From Rubrobacter sp. (GTDB lineage Bacteria; Actinomycetota; Rubrobacteria; Rubrobacterales; Rubrobacteraceae), in contig JAFAPF010000169.1 of the NCBI GenBank assembly GCA_019247245.1, forward strand, positions 1 to 9,382: a DNA stretch of 9,382 nt, written 5' to 3'. A program made the translations under genes and the position numbers. The notes beneath the pieces are model-generated. The model was given only the letters and a program-made list of their open reading frames with translations. It was not told where the DNA came from and did not search any database. Shown piece after piece: positions 1 to 6,309 of this stretch; the first letter of the stretch is position 1, and each line of letters starts with the position of its first letter.

Positions 1-1
1 T

Positions 2-499
2 GTGCTCATCGACCCCAGGTATACCGAAGAAGGCCGGATCGGCGCCCAACGCCAGCACCAGGTGGTCGTAGGGGAACTCCAACCCACCCGTGGCTTTCAC
101 CACCTTCCGCTCGAAATCTACATCCTCCAACTCCGCCCGACGGAAGCTGATGCCGTACTGTATCAGTGCCCGGCGCAGGGGCTGGGCGACGTTCTTAGTC
201 TCTACGTCGCTACTTATGATCCCTGCCACCATGGGCCAGTAGGTGAAAAAGTTCTCTTTGTTGATAACCATCACTCCGACGTCGTCGCGATCCTCGGTCA
301 GCGCGCCGAGGGTCTTGGCGGCCGTAAAGCCTGCGAACCCACCGCCCACGACGAGCACCTTGTTGGGGAACTCTGTGTAAGGGGGGCGCTCCCACGGGTA
401 ATACTTGTGTTGCGGTTCATAGTATATGACCCGTCGCAAAGCCACCGCAGCGACAGCGCCACAACCCACCGCGAGCCCTGCCTTAAATAGCTTGTTCAT
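2..499 (-). CDS. FAD/NAD(P)-dependent oxidoreductase, NDH-2-like, N-terminal part only
   Basis: This is a flavoprotein of the pyridine nucleotide-disulfide oxidoreductase fold, most like type II NADH:quinone dehydrogenases. Only the first 166 codons are present; the gene continues past the left edge. The ATG at 499-497 follows a GGAGAG ribosome site (504-509) with 4 bases spacing. Residues 5-21 are hydrophobic and flanked by Lys and Arg-Arg, which suggests an N-terminal membrane anchor ahead of the enzyme domain. Residues 48-57 (VLVVGGGFAG) are the FAD-binding Rossmann GxGxxG motif. Residues 85-94 (FTYWPMVAGI) match the segment after the first beta-alpha-beta unit in NDH-2 proteins, and YDHLVLALGA at 144-153 is the typical second FAD motif. 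The NAD-binding half and C-terminal membrane helix lie outside, so NADH dehydrogenase and sulfide:quinone reductase-like roles cannot be separated. The gene lies downstream of mrp on the same strand. Confidence 0.85.
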   Translation of the reverse strand, partial: MNKLFKAGLAVGCGAVAAVALRRVIYYEPQHKYYPWERPPYTEFPNKVLVVGGGFAGFTAAKTLGALTEDRDDVGVMVINKENFFTYWPMVAGIISSDVETKNVAQPLRRALIQYGISFRRAELEDVDFERKVVKATGGLEFPYDHLVLALGADPAFFGIPGVDEH

Positions 500-548
500 A
501 GCACTCTCCAGAATCTGTAGACATCACCCTTCCACCCGTAACGATAAC

Positions 549-577
549 ACTATAGCAACGCGTGACTTAATACAAAA
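549..577 (-). promoter_or_regulatory. Possible promoter for the oxidoreductase gene
   Basis: On the minus strand TATAGT (554-549) matches 5 of 6 bases of the -10 consensus. Seventeen bases upstream TTTTGT (577-572) is a poor -35, with only 3 of 6 matches. It lies in the 97-bp gap before the oxidoreductase start, right after a weak hairpin, so an independent transcript is plausible but not shown. Confidence 0.25.
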
Positions 578-597
578 GAGGAGCGGGAGAGACGCTC
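573..597 (-). terminator. Weak hairpin plus T-rich tail after mrp
   Basis: On the minus strand GAGCG (597-593) pairs with CGCTC (585-581) across a 7-base loop, and a CTCTTTTG tract follows. It begins at the mrp stop codon. The 5-bp stem is short for an intrinsic terminator, so it may only attenuate transcription into the oxidoreductase gene. Confidence 0.35.
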
Positions 598-1835
598 TAA
601 AGCACCTTTATCCGCCTGCGAGCTTTCGCCCGGGTGATGCTCTGGGTGACCTCGTCAAAGGCAAGGGCAGGGGCCGTACCCTCCGCGAAGACAGAGCGGC
701 CGGGCTCACCGGAGGCATCAGAGACGATTGGGATACGCCCGAGTACAGGAGTTCCCAACTCGCCTGCCACACGGTCACCACCGTCGCCCCCGAAGATCCT
801 GAGTTCTTTGCCGCAATCCGGGCACTCCGTATAACCCATGTTCTCGACTACCCCGACGAGCCTGAGGTGGGCCTGCACGGCCATCTTACCGGCCTTGACC
901 GCCACCCGGGCAGCGTCAGCCTGCGGTGTGGTGACTACGAGAGCCTCGGCCTTGGGGATCATCTGCGCTATGGTGAGGGCTACGTCGCCGGTACCAGGCG
1001 GCATGTCGACGATGATGAAGTCCGGTTCGTCCCAATACACGTCGCGCATGAGCTGCGTCAAGGCCTTATTGACGATTGGAGCGCGCCAGATGATGGCTTG
1101 TCCCTCATCGACGAAGTTTCCCATCGAGATGAACTTCAGCCCCTGCGAAGACTCTAGCGGGAAGATGACGCCACCGACTACGTTAGGTTTATCCAGCGAG
1201 CCGAGCATCACGGGAATGGAAGAGCCATGCACGTCGGCGTCAAGGATCTCTACCGAATATCCCGCCCGGTCGAGGGCGGCCGCCAGGTTCACAGCCACCG
1301 TGGACTTGCCGACGCCGCCCTTGCCAGAGACGACGGCGATAATGCGGGTCTTGGACTCGTCCTTGAACGCTGGTGCGAGTTCAGAGGGCCCGCCGTGTAG
1401 CGAAGTTAGGAGATTCTGGCGGTCAGCGTCGGTCATCACGCCGAAGTCTACCTCTACGCTTTCGACGCCTTCGATCATCATCAAGCGGTCGCGAACGTCG
1501 GTAGTGATCCGATGCTTCAACGGGCACCCGGCCGTTGTGAGAGCGATCCCTACGGTGATGCTCGAGCCCTTTATGCGCACTCCCCGTACCATGTTCAGAG
1601 AAACGAGGTCCCGCCCAATCTCGGGGTCTCGAACGTCCCTCAGCGCCTCACGGATTCCAGCCTCGGAGAAACCATCGGCCGGTTCCTCCTCCTTTGGCGG
1701 CTGGACATCAACCTTGGAGGGTGCGGTCGCTTGAGGATTCTCTTCATAGAGCTCTCCGGCACTCATACCCTGCGGGGTCTGCTCAGTCGCCCCCTGCGGG
1801 TTACCGTTTTTATATCTGCGAAACCAGCCAACCAT
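597..1835 (-). CDS. mrp: Mrp/ApbC-family Fe-S cluster carrier ATPase with DUF59 domain
   Basis: This is a P-loop NTPase of the Mrp/ApbC/Nbp35 family, cytoplasmic proteins that bind and transfer iron-sulfur clusters. I call 412 residues from the ATG at 1835-1833. A stronger GGAGGAGG site (1848-1855) is 12 bases upstream, so the TTG at 1844-1842 (415 residues, better spacing) is nearly as good; the longer 425-residue reading from a TTG at 1874 has no clear site. Residues 1-55 are a Gln/Glu/Pro-rich extension of unclear role. Residues about 57-130 are the DUF59/MIP18 domain, with its conserved Cys in TTAGCP (104). The ATPase follows: deviant Walker A SGKGGVGKS at 170-178, DADVHGSS at 199-206, and VDMPPGTGD at 276-284. 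CPDC at 338-341 is the family's cluster-binding CxxC. The gene follows the B12 mutase on the same strand, but no specific client can be deduced. Confidence 0.93.
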   Translation of the reverse strand: MVGWFRRYKNGNPQGATEQTPQGMSAGELYEENPQATAPSKVDVQPPKEEEPADGFSEAGIREALRDVRDPEIGRDLVSLNMVRGVRIKGSSITVGIALTTAGCPLKHRITTDVRDRLMMIEGVESVEVDFGVMTDADRQNLLTSLHGGPSELAPAFKDESKTRIIAVVSGKGGVGKSTVAVNLAAALDRAGYSVEILDADVHGSSIPVMLGSLDKPNVVGGVIFPLESSQGLKFISMGNFVDEGQAIIWRAPIVNKALTQLMRDVYWDEPDFIIVDMPPGTGDVALTIAQMIPKAEALVVTTPQADAARVAVKAGKMAVQAHLRLVGVVENMGYTECPDCGKELRIFGGDGGDRVAGELGTPVLGRIPIVSDASGEPGRSVFAEGTAPALAFDEVTQSITRAKARRRIKVL

Positions 1836-1847
1836 GCTTTTCAAGAA

Positions 1848-1855
1848 CCTCCTCC
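1848..1855 (-). promoter_or_regulatory. Ribosome binding site of mrp
   Basis: On the minus strand this reads GGAGGAGG. It sits 12 bases before ATG 1835 and 3-6 bases before TTG 1844, depending on the pairing register. It rules out the longer reading from 1874 and leaves the start ambiguous by three codons. Confidence 0.6.
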
Positions 1856-1981
1856 GGAGTTCACCTCCGGTCAACCGTGCGTACGAAAGGCAATGTCATC
1901 TTACCACAGCGGTACCCCGCTCCCGGCGCGTTCTATAGGAGGCGAGGTGCTAGAGGCGGGCTCTCGAGGAGCGCTAGCCTT

Positions 1982-3571
1982 CTACGGCCGGTACTGCCCG
2001 TAGACCTTGCGTAAAACGTCGGAGACCTCGCCCACGGTGGCGAGGTTTACAAGCGCCTCCTTCATTGGATAGAGCAGGTTGTCCGTGCCCTGCGCGGCGC
2101 GCTCGAGGTGGGCGAGGGCCTTCGCGACGACCCTGTTATTGCGGCTATCTTTGAGCTTCGCGAGGCGTTGGATCTGCCGGTCGCGGATAGACTCGTCGAC
2201 GGAGTGTAGCTCCATGGCGGCTTCCTCATCGGTGACGTAGCGGTTTACGCCGACGATGATACGCTCTTCTTTCTCGATCTCGCGCTGGTAGCGGAAGGCG
2301 GCCTCCTCGATCTCGCGCTGCATAAAACGGTTCTCTATCGCTTTTACGGCCCCACCCATCTCATCTATTCGCCTTATATACTCCCAGGCCGCCTCCTCGA
2401 CGGCATCGGTGAGGGACTCGACGTAGTAGGAGCCTCCGAGTGGGTCGACGACATCGGTCAGGCCAGCCTCGTTGGCCAGTATCTGCTGGGTGCGCAACGC
2501 TATCCTCGCGCTCTTCTCCGTTGGCAGGGCCAGCGCCTCGTCAAAAGAGTTTGTGTGTAGACTCTGGGTGCCGCCGAGGATCGCCGAAAGCGCCTGAACA
2601 GTGGTGCGGACGATGTTGTTCTCGGCCTGTTGGGCGGTGAGTGAAGAGCCTGCGGTCTGAGTGTGGAAGCGTAGTTTTAAGCTCCGCTCGTCCATAGCGC
2701 CGAAACGCTCCTTCATGATACTGGCCCACATCTTACGGGCCGCCCGGTACTTAGCGACCTCTTGGAAGAGATCGTTGTGGGCGTTAAAGAAGAACGAGAG
2801 CCTCGGGGCGAACTCATCGACCTTCAGGCCTGCCTGGTTAGCGGCATCAACGTAGGCGATAGCGTCGGACAGAGTAAAGGCGAGCTCCTGAACGGCAGTG
2901 CTACCAGCCTCGCGGATGTGATAGCCGGAGATGGAGATCATGTTCCAGCGCGGTAGCTCGCGGGCACAGTAGGCGAATATGTCGGTCGTGATCCTCATGG
3001 AAGGAGCCGGAGGGTAGATGTAGGTCCCGCGTGCCAGGTACTCTTTGAGGACGTCGTTCTGGGTCGTACCGGTGATGTTTTCCCTCTCGGCCCCCTGTTC
3101 CTCGGCAACCAGGGAGTAGAGGAGCAAGAGGATCGAAGCGGTAGCGTTGATCGTCATGGAGGTCGAAACGTCCTTTAGAGGGATACCGTCGAACAGATCT
3201 CGCATGTCGAGGAGGGAGTCTATGGCAACCCCGACCTTGCCGACCTCGCCTAAGGCAAGCGGGTGATCCGAGTCGCGGCCCATTTGGGTAGGGAGATCGA
3301 AGGCAACCGAGAGGCCGGTCTGCCCGTTAGCTACCAGATACTTAAATCGGGCGTTGGTCTCTCTAGCGGTGCCGAATCCTGCGTACTGGCGCATGGTCCA
3401 GGGCCGACCACGATACATTGTGGGATAAATACCCCTGGTGTATGGGTACTCGCCAGGGTCACCGAGCTTCTCGGAATAATCAAAGCCAATCAGATCTTCA
3501 GGTCTATAAAAGGGCTTGACGTCAATCTCAGACTCTGCCCGGCGCGCGTCCCGGCGTTTCTCGACCTCCAC
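1982..3571 (-). CDS. mcmA: Methylmalonyl-CoA mutase, large (catalytic) subunit without B12 domain
   Basis: This is the adenosylcobalamin-dependent isomerase subunit that converts (R)-methylmalonyl-CoA to succinyl-CoA. It has 529 residues, a GTG start at 3571 and a GAGAGG ribosome site 6 bases upstream (3578-3583). The whole protein is the acyl-CoA mutase TIM barrel, from [14 protein letters not shown] (56-69) to the closing VYGQYRP. It ends there, so the C-terminal B12-binding flavodoxin-like domain with its DxHxxG motif is absent and must be a separate polypeptide, as in split mutases. By recalled alignment to the Propionibacterium enzyme, Tyr89 is Tyr53, Gln197 is Gln171, Arg207 is Arg181, and Tyr243-His244 is Tyr217-His218. 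Tyr and Arg at the first and third of these positions mark methylmalonyl-CoA mutase; isobutyryl-CoA mutase has Phe and Gln. The gene lies 12 bp downstream of the epimerase, which fits the assignment. Confidence 0.95.
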   Translation of the reverse strand: MEVEKRRDARRAESEIDVKPFYRPEDLIGFDYSEKLGDPGEYPYTRGIYPTMYRGRPWTMRQYAGFGTARETNARFKYLVANGQTGLSVAFDLPTQMGRDSDHPLALGEVGKVGVAIDSLLDMRDLFDGIPLKDVSTSMTINATASILLLLYSLVAEEQGAERENITGTTQNDVLKEYLARGTYIYPPAPSMRITTDIFAYCARELPRWNMISISGYHIREAGSTAVQELAFTLSDAIAYVDAANQAGLKVDEFAPRLSFFFNAHNDLFQEVAKYRAARKMWASIMKERFGAMDERSLKLRFHTQTAGSSLTAQQAENNIVRTTVQALSAILGGTQSLHTNSFDEALALPTEKSARIALRTQQILANEAGLTDVVDPLGGSYYVESLTDAVEEAAWEYIRRIDEMGGAVKAIENRFMQREIEEAAFRYQREIEKEERIIVGVNRYVTDEEAAMELHSVDESIRDRQIQRLAKLKDSRNNRVVAKALAHLERAAQGTDNLLYPMKEALVNLATVGEVSDVLRKVYGQYRP

Positions 3572-3583
3572 GCTGTACCTCTC

Positions 3584-3997
3584 TTACCCTTTGCCCCTTG
3601 GCAGCTCTACGAGCTCGGTGAGAACGCCTAACATACCCTGAGGATGCAGAAACGCCACCCGAACACCTCCTGCCCCGACGTGGGGCACGTCGTCTATCAG
3701 CTCGACGCCGTTCTCCTTTAGCTCCTTCAATATCACTTCGAGGTCTTCGACCTGAAAGGCCACGTGATGGAAACCTTCCCCCTTCGCGGCAAGGAACTTG
3801 CCCACGGGCGAGTCGGGACGGGTGGGTTGGACAAGCTCGATTTTGGACTCTCCCACATCGAACATCGTGGCGATTACGCCCTGTTCCTCGACCTCCTCCG
3901 GCTCACCCGTGACAACGCCGAAGTACTCTCTATAGAGACGGGCCGCCGCGTCGAGGTCTTCTACCGCGTAGCCCAGGTGGTAGATCTTCTTGAGCAA
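3584..3997 (-). CDS. mce: Methylmalonyl-CoA epimerase
   Basis: This VOC-superfamily metalloenzyme interconverts (S)- and (R)-methylmalonyl-CoA and so supplies the mutase encoded 12 bp downstream. I choose the TTG at 3997-3995 because AGGGAG (4002-4007) lies 4 bases upstream and because the protein then begins MLKKIYHLGYAVEDL, the usual start of this family. The open frame extends 34 codons further upstream, but that part covers the promoter region and looks non-coding. The product has 137 residues, a normal length. Two beta-alpha-beta-beta-beta modules span about 4-58 and 75-131. Probable metal ligands are His7, Glu54 (in KIELVQ), His78 (in GFHHVAF) and Glu128 (in LTELVE), giving the expected His, Glu/Gln, His, Glu set. 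Context and residues both favour epimerase over a generic glyoxalase-like protein. Confidence 0.93.
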   Translation of the reverse strand: MLKKIYHLGYAVEDLDAAARLYREYFGVVTGEPEEVEEQGVIATMFDVGESKIELVQPTRPDSPVGKFLAAKGEGFHHVAFQVEDLEVILKELKENGVELIDDVPHVGAGGVRVAFLHPQGMLGVLTELVELPRGKG

Positions 3998-4001
3998 AGT
4001 T

Positions 4002-4007
4002 CTCCCT
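4002..4007 (-). promoter_or_regulatory. Ribosome binding site that fixes the epimerase TTG start
   Basis: On the minus strand it reads AGGGAG, 4 bases before the TTG at 3997. No comparable site precedes any start codon further upstream in the same frame. Confidence 0.65.
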
Positions 4008-4020
4008 TCTATTGGTCTCA

Positions 4021-4049
4021 ATTGTAGAGCACGAAACCCTACGTATACA
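4021..4049 (-). promoter_or_regulatory. Probable promoter of the epimerase-mutase operon
   Basis: On the minus strand TACAAT (4026-4021) matches 5 of 6 bases of the -10 consensus. Seventeen bases upstream is TGTATA (4049-4044), a poor -35 with 3 of 6 matches. A start of transcription near 4014 would give a leader of about 17 bases that still contains the ribosome site at 4002-4007. Confidence 0.4.
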
Positions 4050-4072
4050 GCGGTTCTACCGAAGCTTTCCGT

Positions 4073-4078
4073 TAGAAT
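4073..4078 (+). promoter_or_regulatory. Possible -10 element of the DUF2630-like gene
   Basis: TAGAAT matches 5 of 6 bases of the -10 consensus and ends 34 bases before the ATG at 4113. I find no convincing -35 at 16-18 bases upstream, so this is a weak call. Confidence 0.25.
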
Positions 4079-4112
4079 GGTAGGGACCGCTACGCTCAAC
4101 CAGGGAGGTGCA

Positions 4113-4364
4113 ATGGTGGACGGGAGCTTCGTGTTGCGGAAGATCCAGGAACTCTCCGAAGAACGTGAAAGGCTCGTGCACGAAGAATCGCGGCATGGTC
4201 TGGCCCCCCAAGGACACGAACGCCTCCGCCAACTAGACCATGATTTACAGGTCCTTTGGGACCTGAGGCGCCGCGAGCTTGCCGGGGAAAGGATCTCTCT
4301 CGACGAGGATTATTACGACCGCTACGACCGCTATACCGACGAAGGCGACCTACCAGGCAGATAG
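4113..4364 (+). CDS. Small helical protein, DUF2630-like
   Basis: This encodes 83 residues from the ATG at 4113, preceded by GGGAGG (4103-4108) at 4 bases spacing. The open frame runs further upstream, but only this ATG has a ribosome site. The sequence is highly charged, without membrane segments or cysteines. Residues 8-60 look like two amphipathic helices: IQELSEERERLVHEE, then HERLRQLDHDLQVLWDLRRR. The LV-EE spacing and the L-x-x-L-x-x-LWDLRRR stretch recall DUF2630, a short family of unknown function found mainly in actinobacteria. The tail (65-79) is acidic and tyrosine-rich, with YYDRYDRY. The gene diverges from the epimerase promoter and its stop lies 15 bp from that of the DUF554 gene. 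No function can be assigned, and the family call rests on recalled pattern only. Confidence 0.75.
   Translation: MVDGSFVLRKIQELSEERERLVHEESRHGLAPQGHERLRQLDHDLQVLWDLRRRELAGERISLDEDYYDRYDRYTDEGDLPGR
4314..4331 (+). repeat. 9-bp tandem repeat inside the DUF2630-like gene
   Basis: TACGACCGC occurs twice in a row and encodes the doubled Tyr-Asp-Arg of the tyrosine-rich tail. It keeps the frame. It could be an old slippage duplication. Confidence 0.6.
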
Positions 4365-4379
4365 AGGCTTTCCTAGCTC

Positions 4380-5069
4380 CTATAGCGGCCACCAGGGGAT
4401 AGCGACGAGCACGGGAGCTATCAAGAGCGCCGGAAGCATGTTCGCTACCCGCACCTCTTTTAGCTCTAGTAAGACGAGCCCGAGACCGAAGATAAGGACC
4501 CCGCCCGTTGCTGTAATGGCCGAGATTATAGGCTCCGTCACAACTCCCTGTAGGACCCCGGCCGAGAACGTAAGCGTCCCCTGCACCACGAGCACCGTAG
4601 CCGCCGACAGCAAGACCCCCCAACCTAAAACCGAGGCGAAGGACAGCGACGCGATGAAGTCCAGCGTGCTCTTGAGGGCAAGCAGACGGTAATCGCCGGT
4701 AAGACCATCTTGTAGGGAGCCAAGAACGGTCAACGGGCCCACACAGAACAGCAGGCTCGTGGTCACGAATGCCCTGCTTACAGGGCTCTCTCCTTTCGAG
4801 AACCGCTTCTGCAGGGTGTCGCCAAAGCGCTTGAGAGCACCGTCTATATCGAGCGCCTCCCCAATTACAAGCCCACCGATTATGCTAGCGAGCGGCACAA
4901 GGGGGTTATCCTGGCTAAAGAAGTTCGAAATGCCGATGAGCAGAGTTATGAGCCCTATGGCCTGCATCCCCGTCTCCCGCATCCTCTCCGGTAAACGAGC
5001 ACCCAAGAGCGTACCTACGCCTCCACCCACCAGCACCGTCACGACATTTATTGCTGTTCCGAGCCCCAT
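4380..5069 (-). CDS. DUF554 family integral membrane protein
   Basis: This encodes 229 residues from the ATG at 5069, beginning MGLGTAINVVTVLVGG, which fits the family's characteristic N-terminus (Met, Gly-Thr, Ile-Asn, then a hydrophobic Gly-rich helix). A GTG at 5090 would add seven residues, but it has no ribosome site and lies across the likely promoter. The protein is almost entirely hydrophobic, with about six to seven predicted membrane segments. Conserved-looking blocks are the GTLLGARLPERM loop (about 19-30), LITLLIGISNFF (about 41-52), the SIIGGLVIGEALDIDG stretch (about 62-77) and the FCVGPLTVLGSLQDGL block (about 108-123), which I recall as the family hallmark. DUF554 proteins (YqgA/YdfK type) are putative transporters of unknown substrate. 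It converges with the DUF2630-like gene and diverges from sucC; neither neighbour indicates a role. Confidence 0.88.
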   Translation of the reverse strand: MGLGTAINVVTVLVGGGVGTLLGARLPERMRETGMQAIGLITLLIGISNFFSQDNPLVPLASIIGGLVIGEALDIDGALKRFGDTLQKRFSKGESPVSRAFVTTSLLFCVGPLTVLGSLQDGLTGDYRLLALKSTLDFIASLSFASVLGWGVLLSAATVLVVQGTLTFSAGVLQGVVTEPIISAITATGGVLIFGLGLVLLELKEVRVANMLPALLIAPVLVAIPWWPL

Positions 5070-5077
5070 CAGTAAAG

Positions 5078-5083
5078 AAGTAT
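5078..5083 (-). promoter_or_regulatory. Likely -10 element of the DUF554 gene, near-leaderless arrangement
   Basis: On the minus strand TATACT (5083-5078) matches 5 of 6 bases of the -10 consensus and is only 9 bases from the ATG at 5069. Transcription would begin about 2-3 bases before the start codon. No Shine-Dalgarno sequence precedes either candidate start, which supports a leaderless message. GGGACC, 18 bases upstream, is a weak -35. Confidence 0.4.
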
Positions 5084-5110
5084 AGGGCACAACGATATGG
5101 GTGGTCCCTG

Positions 5111-5116
5111 TATAAT
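5111..5116 (+). promoter_or_regulatory. -10 element of the sucCD operon promoter
   Basis: TATAAT is a perfect -10 hexamer and ends 38 bases before the sucC TTG. The -35 region is poor; the best candidate, GGCACA at 5086-5091 with 19 bases spacing, matches only 3 of 6. An activator or an alternative sigma-binding mode may compensate. It shares an 85-bp region with the divergent DUF554 promoter. Confidence 0.5.
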
Positions 5117-5140
5117 CTTGATCGTCATTGCAGGCGTCAC

Positions 5141-5146
5141 GGGGAG
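5141..5146 (+). promoter_or_regulatory. Ribosome binding site that fixes the sucC TTG start
   Basis: GGGGAG lies 8 bases before the TTG at 5155. The alternative in-frame TTG at 5128 has no such site and would add nine residues ahead of the conserved DLYEYQGKELL start. Confidence 0.6.
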
Positions 5147-5154
5147 TTTTGGGT

Positions 5155-6306
5155 TTGGATCTCTACGAGTATCAGGGCAAGGAGCTGCTCCGGCAGTACG
5201 GCATAGAGACGTTGGAGGGCATCGTCGCCGCCTCGCCCGAAGAAGCGCGCGCGGCAGCCGAAAAGCTCGGCGGCCCGGTGGCGGTCAAAGCCCAGGTTTT
5301 GACCGGTGGTCGCGGCAAGGCCGGGGGTATCAAGGTCGCCGAAGAGCCAGAAGACGTTGCAGAGGCGGCCCGCCAGATACTCGGAATGGAGATCAGAGGC
5401 CACAAGGTACGGCGCGTGCTCGTCGAGGCAGGGGCTGAGATAGAAAGCGAGATGTACCTTTCGATCATGGTAGACCGCGCGGCGAAAAAGTCTCTGATCC
5501 TGTTCTCTACCGAGGGTGGCATTGATATCGAGGAGGTCGCCGAGCAGAATCCGGACGCTATCGTGAGGATATACATTGATCCTTTGCTCGGCCTGCTCCC
5601 CTACGAGGTACGCGAACTAACCTTCGCCGCCGGGCTCGAGGGCGACATCGCCAAGGGCGTAGGGAAGACCTTGAACAACCTGTATGAAGCGTTCGTCGAG
5701 GGTGATGCGAGCCTCGTAGAGATCAACCCGCTCGTATCTACCAAAGACGGGCACGTTTTAGCGCTGGACGCGAAGGTGACCGTGGACAACTCCAGCTTGT
5801 TTCGCCACGAAGACATCGCGGAGCTGCACGACGTGGACGTGGCGGACCCCGAGGAGCAGAGAGCCTTGGAGGCGGGCTTGCAATACGTGAAGCTGGATGG
5901 AGACGTCGGGATCCTGGGTAACGGTGCGGGTCTGGTGATGAGCACGTTGGATGTGGTAGCTCAGGCCGGGGGCGAACCGGCAAACTTCTGTGACGTAGGC
6001 GGTGGGGCGAACGCGGAGAAAATCGCAACGGCTCTAGACATCGTTGCCTCTAACCAGCAAGTCAAGAGCGTCCTCTTCAATATCTTCGGCGGGATTACGC
6101 GTGGGGACGAGGTTGCCCGCGGCCTCCTGGCGGCGCTAGATCGCTCCGACACGGACCTGCCTATCGTCGTCCGGCTCGACGGCACTAACGCCGATGAGGG
6201 TCGCCGGATACTGGCTGAGAACACGCCGGAGAACGTGTACACCGAGCAGACGATGCTCGACGCCGCGAAGAAAGCCGTCGAGCTTGTGCAGGACGGAGGT
6301 AGGTAG
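5155..6306 (+). CDS. sucC: Succinyl-CoA synthetase (ADP- or GDP-forming), beta subunit
   Basis: This is the nucleotide-binding subunit of the TCA-cycle enzyme that interconverts succinyl-CoA and succinate with formation of a nucleoside triphosphate. It has 383 residues, normal for the family. The TTG start gives MDLYEYQGKELL, the canonical N-terminus. Residues 1-about 230 are the ATP-grasp domain: the GGRGKAGGIKVAE nucleotide loop is at 51-63, and VEINPLV (188-194) with ALDAKV (203-208) supplies the metal-binding Asn191 and Asp205. The C-terminal CoA-ligase domain shows GNGAGLVMSTLDVV (255-268), ANFCDVGGGAN (276-286) and FNIFGGITRGDEVARG (308-323), the block that contacts the phosphohistidine helix of SucD. 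Nucleotide preference cannot be read with confidence. Its stop is 3 bp before sucD. It likely draws on succinyl-CoA from the methylmalonyl-CoA enzymes encoded on the opposite strand. Confidence 0.97.
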   Translation: MDLYEYQGKELLRQYGIETLEGIVAASPEEARAAAEKLGGPVAVKAQVLTGGRGKAGGIKVAEEPEDVAEAARQILGMEIRGHKVRRVLVEAGAEIESEMYLSIMVDRAAKKSLILFSTEGGIDIEEVAEQNPDAIVRIYIDPLLGLLPYEVRELTFAAGLEGDIAKGVGKTLNNLYEAFVEGDASLVEINPLVSTKDGHVLALDAKVTVDNSSLFRHEDIAELHDVDVADPEEQRALEAGLQYVKLDGDVGILGNGAGLVMSTLDVVAQAGGEPANFCDVGGGANAEKIATALDIVASNQQVKSVLFNIFGGITRGDEVARGLLAALDRSDTDLPIVVRLDGTNADEGRRILAENTPENVYTEQTMLDAAKKAVELVQDGGR

Positions 6307-6309
6307 CGG

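Noticed and set aside
2..490. Rightward open frame at the left edge
   Set aside because: The minus strand encodes an unmistakable FAD-binding motif in the same stretch, so this frame is a shadow.
426..1157. Rightward open frame of 243 codons opposite the oxidoreductase start and mrp end
   Set aside because: It spans the intergenic gap and two real antisense genes, and has no family motif or ribosome site.
838..1734. Long rightward open frame of 298 codons opposite mrp
   Set aside because: It is rich in Ser, Thr, Pro and Arg without any recognisable motif, and it lies opposite a gene with intact Walker A and CxxC motifs. It is a shadow of GC-rich codon structure.
1902..1921. Small overlapping inverted repeats in the mutase-mrp gap as a terminator
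   Set aside because: The stems are only 4-5 bp and no T-rich tract follows on the minus strand; an adjacent TAAGAT box (1898-1903) lacks a -35, so I call neither terminator nor promoter there.
4365..4379. Bidirectional terminator between the convergent DUF2630-like and DUF554 genes
   Set aside because: The 15-bp gap and its flanks hold only a 3-bp stem around CTTT, too weak to call.
5601..5945. Leftward open frames opposite sucC and sucD
   Set aside because: Low-complexity Ser/Pro/Arg-rich translations opposite intact, conserved enzymes.
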